Source: Nocardia blacklockiae (GTDB taxonomy: Bacteria > Actinomycetota > Actinomycetes > Mycobacteriales > Mycobacteriaceae). Taken from it: a stretch of 64,000 bases of DNA. The number at the start of each line of letters is the position of its first letter. Position 1 is the stretch's first letter. Below the pieces are notes generated by a model, which searched no databases, was not told the origin of the DNA, and saw only the letters and a list, made by a program, of their open reading frames with translations. Made by a program: the position numbers and the translations under genes. The stretch is taken from assembly GCF_015477355.1 (NCBI RefSeq), contig NZ_JADLRJ010000014.1, forward strand, positions 1-64,000, read 5' to 3'. This document shows, in pieces, positions 1-8,314 of the stretch.

Positions 1-358
1 CGAACGCCGCCAGGAACGCCGTCGACGGCGGACCGAAACCCACCGTGTCCGACGAATGCCCACCCGAGGACCCCGAACTCGACCCCGACCCCCCATAACA
101 ATCACCCGAACCGTTACCCGACCCCGCGCCACTCCCGGACGTACACGCGGACCCGGAACTGCCCGCGCTCCCGGAATCGGCGATCGGATGCGCCGCCGGA
201 TCCTTCAAACCCCGACCGATCACATCGGCCAACTGCTCCACGGTCGGCGCCGGCGCGGGATCGGCGCTGGCGCCGACACTCCCGAAGCCCACGGCGAGCA
301 GCGAGACTCCCACGAGCACCGCGGCGCTCAAGGGCCTGCGGCGGGTACTTCGTTTCAT
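1..358 (-). CDS. Secreted Gly/Ser-rich protein, cut by the window edge
   Basis: The reading frame runs off the left edge with no stop, so only the N-terminal 119 residues are visible. A start ATG at 358 follows an AGGAAGG ribosome binding site about six bases upstream. An upstream ATG at 363 is blocked by an immediate in-frame stop. The protein opens with a basic n-region (MKRSTRRRP), a hydrophobic core and an ASA-DP signal peptidase I site near residue 33, so it is probably exported. The mature part begins with a short helical stretch (VEQLADVIGRGLKD) followed by a Gly/Ser linker with two cysteines. I do not recognise a family; the function is unknown. It is divergent from the YdcF-like gene. 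Confidence 0.75.
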   Translation of the reverse strand, partial: MKRSTRRRPLSAAVLVGVSLLAVGFGSVGASADPAPAPTVEQLADVIGRGLKDPAAHPIADSGSAGSSGSACTSGSGAGSGNGSGDCYGGSGSSSGSSGGHSSDTVGFGPPSTAFLAAF

Positions 359-714
359 TCCATGCCTTCCTGCAGAACCACAGCGTTCTCCAGCTTCGGA
401 CCCGGCACGAGGTCGGCCGGGCCGTAACTGCGCTCACACGCTAGGTCCGCCGAACAGGCGCCGGAACGAACTACAGCACGGTCTTCGAAATCTCACGAGC
501 GGCGCGCGGGGGCGCAGTGAGAGTTCACTGTCCGGGAAATTCCGGGCGGCACGTCGTCACATCCCGCGGGCTGTCGCATTCACAATTGCCCCGCGACCTG
601 CGCCGTGAGTTATCCAGCGCGGCAACCTATCACGGTCCGATCACGGAAATCGCATGCATCATCTCCGTAGTAATTCCGCTCCGCCGGCTCCGGCGGTTCT
701 CTCCGGGAGTTCCG
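359..714. other. Divergent intergenic region without a gene
   Basis: These 356 bases separate the left-edge secreted gene from the YdcF-like gene, which are transcribed away from each other. The open frames here have no ribosome binding site and no recognisable protein. Promoters for both neighbours must lie here, but I see no convincing -35/-10 pair. Confidence 0.5.
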
Positions 715-1344
715 ATGTCCCACACCACGATCCCGCTGCTGCGATCCGGTACCCGTTTCCTGGCCGGCGCCGCCATCGCCGCCGGCCTGTTGCTCAATGT
801 GCCTGCGGCACAGGCCGACCCGTTCCTCGACACGGTGACCGCCGTGCTGGAAACGGTCGCGACCTTCGACACCAGCCCGCCCGGGCCGCCGCTGCCCGCG
901 CCGCGCGGACCGGGTACGGCGATCGTGGTGCTCGGGTACGGGCTGGAACCGGACGGGCGGATGCGCGGCGAGCTGATCGACCGGCTGGAGGCCGGTTTCG
1001 TGCAGGCCGCCGTGTCGCCGCAGTCGCCGATCATCGTGACCGGCGGCAATCCGCGCGGCGGCGTCACCGAGGCCGACGCGATGGCCCGCTGGCTGGTCGA
1101 GCGCGGGATCGCGCCCGACCGCGTGCACGTCGAGGCGGCCGCCACCGACACCCGCGAGAACGCCGCGAACTCGGCCGCGCTCATGCGCGGGCTCGGGCTC
1201 GGCGACGCGGTGCTGGTCACCTCGGCCGACCACATGCCCCGCGCCGCCGCGATCTTCGCCGACGCCGGTGTGCCGGTGGTCGGGACGGTCACCCCCGACG
1301 GGCTGCCCCCGCTGCTCCTGGTTCCGTTCGGGCCGCACGAGTAG
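715..1344 (+). CDS. Exported YdcF/SanA-like (DUF218) protein
   Basis: A 209-residue protein. The ATG at 715 is preceded by GGGAG, and translation from it gives a clean signal peptide (hydrophobic core to about residue 25, AQA-DP cleavage site). The mature domain starts with IVVLGYG and contains VTGGNP, a TEADAMARWL helix, and a TDTRENA segment, which are the hallmark steps of the DUF218 fold in YdcF, SanA and ElyC proteins. These proteins act in envelope biology, but their chemistry is poorly defined. Length matches the compact members of the family. It converges on the PucR regulator with a strong bidirectional hairpin between them. The family call is firm; the function is not. Confidence 0.85.
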   Translation: MSHTTIPLLRSGTRFLAGAAIAAGLLLNVPAAQADPFLDTVTAVLETVATFDTSPPGPPLPAPRGPGTAIVVLGYGLEPDGRMRGELIDRLEAGFVQAAVSPQSPIIVTGGNPRGGVTEADAMARWLVERGIAPDRVHVEAAATDTRENAANSAALMRGLGLGDAVLVTSADHMPRAAAIFADAGVPVVGTVTPDGLPPLLLVPFGPHE

Positions 1345-1352
1345 ACAGCGCG

Positions 1353-1386
1353 AATCCCTCGGCCGGACGTCCCGGGCCGAGGGATT
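1353..1386. terminator. Bidirectional hairpin terminator
   Basis: A perfect 12-base inverted repeat (AATCCCTCGGCC and its complement at 1375-1386) with a 10-base loop lies between two converging genes. There is no long T run, which is common for actinomycete terminators. Confidence 0.75.
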
Positions 1387-1397
1387 GCCGCGACCGC

Positions 1398-2615
1398 TCA
1401 GGCCGCGTCGAGGTCGTGGGCCAGCAGCGCGAGACTGGCCCGGGAGATGCCCTCGGGATGCGACAGGTCGATGCCCGCCAGCCGCTCGATGCGGCGCAGG
1501 CGATGCGACACGCTGTTGGGATGGATCCGCAGCCGGCCCGCGGTGGCGCGGCGGTCGAGACCGGCGGCGAGGAAGCCGCGCAGCGTGTCCAGCAGTTCGG
1601 GGTGCGGCGCCAGCGGATCGAGGGCCGCGGCGAGGTGTTCGCGCGCCGGGCCCGGCCGGGTCAGCTGGTACTCAACGGCCACGTCGGCCATCCGGTACAG
1701 CCCCGGCGGGCGTTCCAGGGCGCGCACGAGTTCGAGCAGTTCGCGGGCCTGCTCGGCGAGTTCGGGGATGCGCTCGGTGGCGCCGGTGACCACGGTCGCG
1801 GTCAGCGGCACCGAGGCCGCCGCCGACAGGACGTCGAGGGTGTCGCCGGTCATGGCGAGCGCGCCGTTGAGCCCCGCCGGGTCCTCCACGGGCACCAGGA
1901 TCGTGCCGCCGTCGACCGACAGCAGCGACAGTGCCCGCGAACCCAGCACCGGCGCCAGCGCGCTCTGCAGCCGCCGTAGCTTGCGCCGGGCCACGCCCTC
2001 GGTGTTCAGCTGCGGGTCCTGCTCGCCGGGATGCGGCGGGATCGACAGCGCCACCACCTGATACGCGGCAGCGACGGTGATGCCGGTACGCCGGGCCAGG
2101 GCCTCGCGCCCGTGCCCGCTCAGCAGGGCCGTCACCAAAGTCTGTGCGGCCGTTTGGTGGTGGCGGGCCGCGAGCCGGTGTTCGTCGAGATACGCCGAGG
2201 AGGTCGCCACGGTGACGGTCTCGAGCACGCGCAGCACGTCCTCGGTGCCGGCCAGCAATTCCGCCGGGGTGCAGCGCTGTTCGGCGGCGACCTGCTCGAA
2301 GCCGCGCCGGATCGCCTCGTGGTAGGCCCGCAGCACGGTGTCCAGGTCGATGCCCTCGCGGGCCCAGTCGGCGGCGTGGCCGACCAGTTCCGTCAGCCCG
2401 GCCGCCTCCTGCGGACCCGATGCCGACAGCGCGCGCAGCGCCAGCGCCAGGCATTCGCGCACACCTGAGGTGAGGCCCGCGGCGCTGGTGCGTGGTCCCG
2501 GCCGGTCGCCGCGGAAGTGTTCGGCCAGCTTCGTCGCCAGCGGACTCGGTATGTCGGGCGCCGGCTCGGCGGTGCGGCCGGGCGGCGGGCTCAGGACCGG
2601 TGCGGAAGAAGTCAT
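1398..2615 (-). CDS. PucR/CdaR-type transcriptional regulator
   Basis: A 405-residue regulator. The last 60 residues hold the PucR-type helix-turn-helix: a helix, a DRRATAGRLRIHPNSVSHRLRR-like recognition segment, then a LAGIDLSHPEG turn. The N-terminal half is helical (residues about 30-200) and the middle has the weakly conserved domain typical of this family. The start is placed at the ATG at 2615 because it follows GGAGCG and because residues upstream look like non-coding translation. PucR-family proteins control purine, amino acid or other catabolic genes in response to small ligands. No obvious target gene adjoins it, as the next gene on this strand is a secreted lipase. The ligand is unknown. 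Confidence 0.85.
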   Translation of the reverse strand: MTSSAPVLSPPPGRTAEPAPDIPSPLATKLAEHFRGDRPGPRTSAAGLTSGVRECLALALRALSASGPQEAAGLTELVGHAADWAREGIDLDTVLRAYHEAIRRGFEQVAAEQRCTPAELLAGTEDVLRVLETVTVATSSAYLDEHRLAARHHQTAAQTLVTALLSGHGREALARRTGITVAAAYQVVALSIPPHPGEQDPQLNTEGVARRKLRRLQSALAPVLGSRALSLLSVDGGTILVPVEDPAGLNGALAMTGDTLDVLSAAASVPLTATVVTGATERIPELAEQARELLELVRALERPPGLYRMADVAVEYQLTRPGPAREHLAAALDPLAPHPELLDTLRGFLAAGLDRRATAGRLRIHPNSVSHRLRRIERLAGIDLSHPEGISRASLALLAHDLDAA

Positions 2616-3031
2616 CGGGTCGCTCCAGAATGTCGTGACCGCGGCGGGTACCGCCGGGCGCCAGGGGTGAGGTCGCGCCCGGCGGATCGATCCACTGCTG
2701 CGCACTCGCACCGTGCAACGGAGGGGGTTGGTAGTCCACATGCGACGGTGCGGCGGTGCGCCGGCGGGCGGTCGGATTCTGTCTCGGGGCAACCGCCCGA
2801 CGATGGCTGGCCCGGCTACCGAACCGGCGCCTCCTTTCCTGTCCGGGTGCGGCGCGCCGACGCCAGGCGCGGCGCCGACCGCGCAAACACCGGCGCCGCG
2901 CTCATATCACGGTACGGCCACGAAACCGCACTCCGGTGAATCGACCTGAATCCGATGACAATTCATGAAGGCCGGGTCGCGGAACTAGGGGCTGCACACA
3001 AATAGGAACCGAGGAAATCCGTGGGGAAATA
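2616..3031. other. Intergenic region, no gene seen
   Basis: These 416 bases lie between the start of the PucR gene and the stop of the upstream lipase, both on the minus strand. Short open frames are present but none has a ribosome binding site plus protein-like composition. It presumably carries the PucR promoter. Confidence 0.5.
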
Positions 3032-4462
3032 TCAGCACTCGTTCGGCGCGGGCGCGCCTTGCAAACGCTGGTCCAGCCAGATCATCGCATCCGGGTAACC
3101 GGTCCCGGCGGCGATGATGTGCTCGCCCGGCACGCTGCGGTACACCGCGGGCACGCCCAGGGCACACTGCTCCCGATAGAAGGTGCGGGCTCCCTCGGCG
3201 GGGATCCACCACTCCTGCTCGCCGTTGTAGACATACAGCGGCACAGCCGATTTCATGCCCTGCATCCGGGTGACCTGATAGATCTCGGTGGCGACCTCGC
3301 TGTGCAGCGGGTCGGGGATGTCGGAGGCCAGATCGATCGGCAGCATCAGCACGCCCGGCAGCGCGAACACGCCCGCGCAGGTGTCCTTCAGCGGCGAGAT
3401 CGCCGCCCAGCGCGCGAGATTGTTCATCCGCGCCAGCATCTCCGGGCGCTCGCGGGCGACGCCGAAGGTGGCGGCCAGGAAGATGCCCGAGGCCAGGTTG
3501 GCGTTCATGCTGCGGCCCAGCAGTTCGTAGTCCACCGGCACGCCGCCGAGCGCGGCGCCGAGGATCGCCGGGGCCAGTTCCGGTGCGTAGGAGTCGATCA
3601 GCGCGACCGCGCCGCGGGTGGCGATGGCGCCGCCGGAGTAGCCGTGCATGGCGTAGCCGCTGCCGGCGAACTCGCCGCCGGGCAGGGCGCGGGCGGCGCG
3701 GATCGAGTCCAGCACCGCGTGCCCGGCCACATACGGCTCGGCGTAGGCCATGCGCGGGCCCTCGTGGTCGGGAATCAGGACGGCGTAACCCCGCAGGACC
3801 GCCAGCTGGGTGGTCGGCGGGATGTAGTCGGTGCTGCCGTTGTCCAGGGAGAAGCCGTGTGCCAGCGCGTAACTCGGCGTGCACTTGCGGCCGAGAGCGT
3901 CGATCGGCAGGTTGTTCACCAGCACCGGGCGGCTGCCGGGGCCGGCCCACCGGCCCGTCGGGATCACCAGGGTCGCGGTCGCGTAGGAGGGCGCGCCGTG
4001 CGCGTCGGTGGTGCGGAACTTGACCTGGAGCACCTGTCGCACCGGGACGAGCAGCATCGGCCCGGCGACCGCGGTCACGTCGCGCGTCTCGAGGATGTCA
4101 CCGGGTGCGTGGTCCGTCAGATCCGGCGGCCACAGATCGAACATCGGGTCGCCGGCGGGCTTGGGCATCACCGCGTCCTGCAGGCCGACCAGGGCCGGCG
4201 GCAGGTCGGCGCTGGACGACGCCGGGGCCGCGGGCGTGATGATCGGCGGCGGTGGCACCACGACGTTGAGCCACTGTTGCAGATCGGGCACGTCCAGCCC
4301 GGCGGGCAGCGAGATCGCCGGCGGCGCCACGGGATTCGCCGCCGGCGGGGCGGGCAGCCCCGGCAACGGGATCGCCGGCAGCGGCGGCTGCCCCTGTGCG
4401 ACGGCCGCCGTGGGCCCGCACAAGATCAACACCGCGATGACGAGGACACGCCAGCCACGCAT
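3032..4462 (-). CDS. Secreted lipase, LIP family (secretory lipase fold)
   Basis: A 476-residue secreted alpha/beta hydrolase of the LIP family (PF03583 type), which hydrolyses triacylglycerols or other fatty esters outside the membrane. Residues 1-22 are a signal peptide ending AVAQ. A proline-rich linker follows to about residue 105, longer than in the neighbouring paralogue. The catalytic domain begins with the DHAPGDILETR box that also opens the second lipase (EHEPGDILGMR). The nucleophile elbow is HGYSGG with Ser276, followed by the GVP-containing helix typical of the family, and a C-terminal PGEHI segment carries the likely catalytic His. It is one of two LIP lipases here, separated by a plus-strand gene. 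Confidence 0.88.
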   Translation of the reverse strand: MRGWRVLVIAVLILCGPTAAVAQGQPPLPAIPLPGLPAPPAANPVAPPAISLPAGLDVPDLQQWLNVVVPPPPIITPAAPASSSADLPPALVGLQDAVMPKPAGDPMFDLWPPDLTDHAPGDILETRDVTAVAGPMLLVPVRQVLQVKFRTTDAHGAPSYATATLVIPTGRWAGPGSRPVLVNNLPIDALGRKCTPSYALAHGFSLDNGSTDYIPPTTQLAVLRGYAVLIPDHEGPRMAYAEPYVAGHAVLDSIRAARALPGGEFAGSGYAMHGYSGGAIATRGAVALIDSYAPELAPAILGAALGGVPVDYELLGRSMNANLASGIFLAATFGVARERPEMLARMNNLARWAAISPLKDTCAGVFALPGVLMLPIDLASDIPDPLHSEVATEIYQVTRMQGMKSAVPLYVYNGEQEWWIPAEGARTFYREQCALGVPAVYRSVPGEHIIAAGTGYPDAMIWLDQRLQGAPAPNEC

Positions 4463-4837
4463 GACTCACCCCCAAGTGAGTTCGCACCCGATCTCCGCCA
4501 CGCGGGTCCGGCCCCATGACTCCCGGACCCGCCTGATCGGGTTCCTCGAAGGCTACCGGCGCGGAATCGGTTGAGGCCGTGATTTATTCGTTCGTGCGCA
4601 TCGTGAGTCCGGTTCGATACCGGACGGCACGACACCAGTCGGCGGCGCGTCCCCGCCCACCCCGGGCGACCAGCGGTTAGTCCACGCGGCAGGGTTGCCG
4701 AGCGCTCCGGCGCCGGACCCGGTACGGCAGGGTCGCGAGCCCGGGCGGGGCGGGGCCGCTCCGTAGGATGGCGGTGCGTTGCGATCGCCGCGGCCCACCA
4801 CGCCGCGGACCATTCGACACCAACGGAACGGAGAGCC
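4463..4837. other. Divergent promoter region with one small hairpin
   Basis: These 375 bases lie between the lipase and the NAD(P)-binding gene. The only structure I see is an imperfect stem at 4607-4625 whose loop resembles a tRNA T-arm, but no tRNA surrounds it. Confidence 0.5.
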
Positions 4838-5491
4838 ATGCGCATCGTTATCGCGGGCGGACACGGCAAGATCGCACTGCTGCTGGCGGATCTGCTCGGC
4901 CGGCGCGGCGACGAGGTGGTGAGCCTGATCCGCAACCCCGCGCACGCCGACGAGGTGGCGGCGACCGGCGCGCGCCCGGCGGTGCTGGATCTGGAGGGCG
5001 CCACGGTCGAGGAGATCGCGGCCGTCCTGGCGGGCGCCGACGCGGCCGTCTTCGCCGCCGGAGCGGGACCGGGCAGCAGCGCGGAACGCAAGTACACCGT
5101 CGACCGGGACGGGTCGGTGCTGCTCGCGGCGGCCGCGCAGCAGGCGCGAGCCACCCGCTTCGTGCAGATCTCGACCATGGGCGCCGGCAAGCCCCCGGCG
5201 GCCGACCGGGACGAGGTATGGGCCGCCTACATCGACGCCAAGACCCAGGCCGAGGACGACCTGCGGGCCCGCGACCTGGACTGGACCATCCTGCGGCCCG
5301 GCCGCCTCACCGACGAGCCGGGCGCGGGCCGGGTCACCCTGGTGGAACCGCCGGGCGACTACGGCTCGATCCCGCGCGCCGACGTGGCCGCCGTCATCGC
5401 CGAACTGCTGGCCGCGCCGAACACCGCGGGGAAGACGCTGGAACTCGTCGCGGGCCCCGCCACGATCCCGGACGCGGTCGCCGCGATCTGA
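4838..5491 (+). CDS. NAD(P)-binding protein, atypical SDR (NmrA/YwnB-like)
   Basis: A 217-residue atypical short-chain dehydrogenase. The N-terminal IVIAGGHGKIALLL is a Rossmann dinucleotide-binding turn (GGxGxxA variant) and VSLIRNP marks the end of beta-2 with an Arg that usually favours NADP(H). Further landmarks are VFAAGAG, TRFVQISTMGA, an AYIDAKTQAED helix carrying the Lys of the family, and WTILRPGRLTDEP, which matches the NAD(P)H-binding domain of YwnB/YtfG-type proteins. Members act as flavin- or quinone-related reductases or as redox sensors. The typical catalytic Tyr sits in AYIDAK. The ATG has a GGAGAG ribosome binding site. The substrate is unknown. Confidence 0.85.
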   Translation: MRIVIAGGHGKIALLLADLLGRRGDEVVSLIRNPAHADEVAATGARPAVLDLEGATVEEIAAVLAGADAAVFAAGAGPGSSAERKYTVDRDGSVLLAAAAQQARATRFVQISTMGAGKPPAADRDEVWAAYIDAKTQAEDDLRARDLDWTILRPGRLTDEPGAGRVTLVEPPGDYGSIPRADVAAVIAELLAAPNTAGKTLELVAGPATIPDAVAAI

Positions 5492-5505
5492 ACCCGGCCG
5501 AGTCT

Positions 5506-5529
5506 CCGGCCCGCCGGGCGGCGGGCCGG
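5506..5529. terminator. Bidirectional GC hairpin between converging genes
   Basis: A perfect 10-base inverted repeat (CCGGCCCGCC) with a GGGC loop lies just after the SDR stop and just before the lipase stop on the other strand. Confidence 0.65.
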
Positions 5530-5545
5530 GCGAGCGGCGTACCGC

Positions 5546-6772
5546 TCAGCAGTTGCTCGGGGCGGGCTCGTTGCGGCTGCGGGCATCCAGCCAGGTCAGC
5601 ACCTCGGGCAGGCCCAGTACCGCGGCCGTCAGGTGATCGGGCACCGGGATCGTCTCGGCCTGCAACCGCACTCCCGCGGCACACCAGCGCCGGTCGGTGT
5701 TGACGATCGCGTCGACCGGGACCAGGCCGTCGATCGGCGAATGCCATTCCAGCACCGGCATATTCGGCACGCTGTCCTCGTAGAGCTCGAGGCTGTTCTC
5801 CTCGATCACCTTGCGCGCCTCGGGATCCTCGGTCATCTTCGTCGTCTTCGCGAAGTCGAGCGCGCCGCGCCCGGCGCCGGCGGCGAGCAGGTCGTTGGTG
5901 CAGCCGTTGGCGATCTGCCGCCCGACCACCAGGCCCTGATCGTTGAGCTGGTCGGAGATCGGGAAGCGGTCGGGGTACTCGCGCTCGAGCCCGAGCCCCG
6001 CGGCGAACGCGAGACCGAACACCGGGTGCGCGCCGTAGCCCAGGCCCTCGAGCATCTTCACCAGGTTCATCGGGACGCCGCCGGCCGCGGCGCCCGCGAT
6101 GTGTAGGTCCGGCGCGTACTTCGGCGCCAGCGCGGCCGCCCACGCCGTCGCCATGCCGCCGCCGGAGTAGCCGGCCATCGTGACCGGGCTGTGCTCGAGC
6201 CGCAACTGCTTGACCCGCTGCACGGCGCGGATGCCGTCGAGGGTGATCTGCCCGCCCAATTTGGCTGCGCCGTAAGCGAACTGGGGGCCGAGGTGATCGG
6301 GCAGCGCGATGGTCCAGCCGCGCTGCAGCACCACGTTGTAGGCCGGCGCCTCACGCACCATCAGGTTCGGGTCGGTGGTGTAGAGGGTGTGCGAGATCGA
6401 GCATTCGGTGCCCAGGCCGTTGATGATGGTCTGGTAGGACAGCAGCGGGCCGTCGGTGGCCCGGTTGCGCGGCGACAGCACCGTGGTGGTGGCCGCGATC
6501 GGCTTGTCCTCGGAATTGGTCGAGCGGAACTTGATCAGCCAGATGTCGGTGTCGGGAAAGATCGGCAGCGGCGGCAACGCCCGCATGCCGAGAATGTCCC
6601 CCGGCTCGTGCTCGGCGACATCGCCGGGCGCGGCATAGAACGGATCGGGATCGGCGGCCGGATAGAACGGCTGCCCCGCCGCGGCCCCCGCCGCGGCCGC
6701 CAACAGAACCAAGCTTCCGGCGCAGGCACCCAACGCGCGCCGAATCGCGAACTTCCCCATGGGCGTGAACAT
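5546..6772 (-). CDS. Secreted lipase, LIP family, second copy
   Basis: A 408-residue paralogue of the lipase at 3032-4462. From the ATG at 6772 (weak GGTGG site nine bases upstream; an alternative ATG lies at 6760) it has a signal peptide ending near residue 33 (AAAGQP). It then has the EHEPGDILGMR box, a TDIWLIKFRS strand, LGTECSISH, and the nucleophile elbow MAGYSGGGMA with Ser203. The GVPMNLVKM helix follows. PAPSNC at the extreme C-terminus resembles PAPNEC in the first copy, suggesting a conserved disulfide. It lacks the long proline-rich N-terminal linker of the other copy. The two probably arose by duplication and differ in surface tethering or substrate. Confidence 0.87.
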   Translation of the reverse strand: MFTPMGKFAIRRALGACAGSLVLLAAAAGAAAGQPFYPAADPDPFYAAPGDVAEHEPGDILGMRALPPLPIFPDTDIWLIKFRSTNSEDKPIAATTTVLSPRNRATDGPLLSYQTIINGLGTECSISHTLYTTDPNLMVREAPAYNVVLQRGWTIALPDHLGPQFAYGAAKLGGQITLDGIRAVQRVKQLRLEHSPVTMAGYSGGGMATAWAAALAPKYAPDLHIAGAAAGGVPMNLVKMLEGLGYGAHPVFGLAFAAGLGLEREYPDRFPISDQLNDQGLVVGRQIANGCTNDLLAAGAGRGALDFAKTTKMTEDPEARKVIEENSLELYEDSVPNMPVLEWHSPIDGLVPVDAIVNTDRRWCAAGVRLQAETIPVPDHLTAAVLGLPEVLTWLDARSRNEPAPSNC

Positions 6773-6977
6773 TATCCGGTGCCACCGACAAGTGCCTATC
6801 GGGATCCCAGATCCTGAGAAATCACAAGGGCCGCCGATATGAGGCTGTGTTGCGCGACGAAATCGCGCCGAAATCTGTTGATAGCGGTTACACGAACGTA
6901 CCTTCGGAATCGGCGCGGCTGCCCGGTCCATCGGCATCGGCATCGGCAGTCGGCGCAGAAGGAGAAGGAGCACGGCT

Positions 6978-7199
6978 ATGTACACTCCCGACACCGTCAC
7001 CGAGGCGCCCAACCGCCGGGTCACCGTCTATTTCGACGGCCCCGATCCCGGCGACGAGCTGGTGCTCGAATACGCCGCCACCCGCGCCGAAGCCTGGGAG
7101 TTCGCTGCCGCCGCAGTCCATTCGGGGCTCGCGGTCACGATCGATACCAAGGTCCGGCCCGGTATGCGCCCGCTGCCCTGCCGCAGTCTCTGGCACTGA
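6978..7199 (+). CDS. Small conserved protein ending in a PLPCRxLW motif
   Basis: A 73-residue soluble protein. The ATG follows a doubled AAGGAG ribosome binding site, so translation is likely. The order is a beta-strand (RVTVYFDGP), a helix rich in Ala (AEAWEFAAAAV), a VTIDTKV strand and the C-terminal tail RPLPCRSLWH. A second gene at 48164-48382 has the same architecture and the tail PPLPCRRLWT, so this is a family with at least two members here. The invariant Cys-Arg-x-Leu-Trp ending looks like a binding or modification site. I do not know a function. It is not linked to the lipase, which is divergent. Confidence 0.72.
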   Translation: MYTPDTVTEAPNRRVTVYFDGPDPGDELVLEYAATRAEAWEFAAAAVHSGLAVTIDTKVRPGMRPLPCRSLWH

Positions 7200-7699
7200 T
7201 CCCCCTGGCACCGTCCCGGTGCGCCGCGTTTCGCCGCGGGGCGGGACTCCCCACCTGCCCCGCCCCACCCGACCCGAAAACGCTTGTGACACAGCACAAG
7301 ACGTAAGGTGCCCACCGGACGGACGATGAGCGGTATCCGTCCGGTGGGCGCACCGCCGCGCGGCGGTTGCGTTGGGGTCCGAGCAGGTGGGAGTCATGGG
7401 GTCCCTGCTCGACGCGTCCACCCGAGTGCGGCGGTCGGCGCTCGCCGGCCAGGATGTTCGGCGGGTTGGCTGAACGGCGGGCGCACGATTCGGAACGACG
7501 ATGTTCACCGGCGGCGCGGGATCGCGCCGCATGCACTCACAGTACGGCGCGACCGGTACGCCCGCGATCGGAGCGCGCGGCTCTGGTCGTTGTCATAGGT
7601 CACCGCGGAAAACCTTGGTAGCGCGCACAGGATGATTGCCTTCGCGGTCGCCGGGTAATCGCCGAACGTCCTGCCTGTGACACGGTCGAGGAGGTTCTC
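7200..7699. other. Long intergenic region, one inverted repeat, no gene
   Basis: These 500 bases follow the small PLPCR-motif gene and precede the proline-rich gene. Apart from the 14-base inverted repeat at 7310-7349 I see no gene or recognisable RNA. The open frames in both directions are arginine/proline-rich and lack ribosome binding sites. Confidence 0.55.
7310..7349. terminator. Perfect 14-base inverted repeat, probable terminator
   Basis: GCCCACCGGACGGA at 7310-7323 is exactly complementary to 7336-7349, with a 12-base loop. It lies 110 bases after the stop of the small plus-strand gene. There is no T run. An operator is possible, but the long stem and loop suit a terminator. Confidence 0.55.
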
Positions 7700-8284
7700 A
7701 TGCACAGCGAAAGCGGCACGGGCGAAGCGATTCCCCAGCACGAGCCCGCCGAGCCGATCCCCGCCCGGACACCGTCGAGTCCCGTCGCCGACCTCGGCCC
7801 GCAGGGCCCGATTCCCGACGCGGGCGTCCCCGACCCGCTGCCCGGCCCCGGCCCGGCCGTCCCCGCACCCGGTCCGCAAGGCCCCCAGCCGAGTGCCGAA
7901 CCGCCGACGCCCTATCCGAGTCCGCCGGGTGAGGCCATGTATCCGCCGCCGCAGGGCCCGGTCTCCGACTCGGTCCCGCCGATTCCCGCCCCCGACCCCG
8001 CGCCGGGCGGCCCGCCGGTGGAACCGCCGCGCCCGAATCCGAACCCCGAGCCGCCGCGGCCCGATCCGCACCCGGAGCCACCGCGCCCGAACCCGAATCC
8101 CCAACCGCCGCACCCGGATCCGTATCCGGAGCCGCCGCGGCCGAATCCCGTGCCGCCCGGGCCGGAACCGCAGCCACCGCTGCCGGGCCCGGTGCCGCAC
8201 CCGACGCCGCCGGGCCCGAATCCGGCGCCGGAACGCCCGCCGGAGCCCTACGATCCGATTCCGCCGGGGCCCACGGCCCGCTGA
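7700..8284 (+). CDS. Proline-rich low-complexity protein (PEPPRPNPNP repeats)
   Basis: A 194-residue protein made almost entirely of Pro with Gly, Glu, Asn and Ala. The middle and C-terminal part repeats units such as PPRPNPNPEPPRPDPHPEP. No signal peptide or membrane segment is visible. A strong GAGGAGG site six bases before the ATG supports translation. Such chains adopt extended polyproline II structure and often act as spacers or SH3-like ligands. It converges on sigF with a hairpin between them. No family is recognised. The high GC could inflate a non-coding frame, but the start signal and the regular repeat argue for a real gene. Confidence 0.65.
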   Translation: MHSESGTGEAIPQHEPAEPIPARTPSSPVADLGPQGPIPDAGVPDPLPGPGPAVPAPGPQGPQPSAEPPTPYPSPPGEAMYPPPQGPVSDSVPPIPAPDPAPGGPPVEPPRPNPNPEPPRPDPHPEPPRPNPNPQPPHPDPYPEPPRPNPVPPGPEPQPPLPGPVPHPTPPGPNPAPERPPEPYDPIPPGPTAR

Positions 8285-8290
8285 CCGCCC

Positions 8291-8313
8291 GCCGCCCGCC
8301 CCGAGCGGGCGGC
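8291..8313. terminator. Bidirectional hairpin between proline-rich gene and sigF
   Basis: GCCGCCCGC at 8291-8299 pairs with 8305-8313 across a five-base loop, directly between two converging stop codons. Confidence 0.65.
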
Positions 8314-8314
8314 G

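Noticed and set aside
4607-4625. Sequence resembling a tRNA T-arm (GGTTCGATACC loop)
   Set aside because: No acceptor, D-arm or anticodon arm flanks it, so it is only a small hairpin.
7308-7621. Possible small genes between 7200 and 7700
   Set aside because: Arg/Pro-rich translations, no ribosome binding site, and a hairpin inside.
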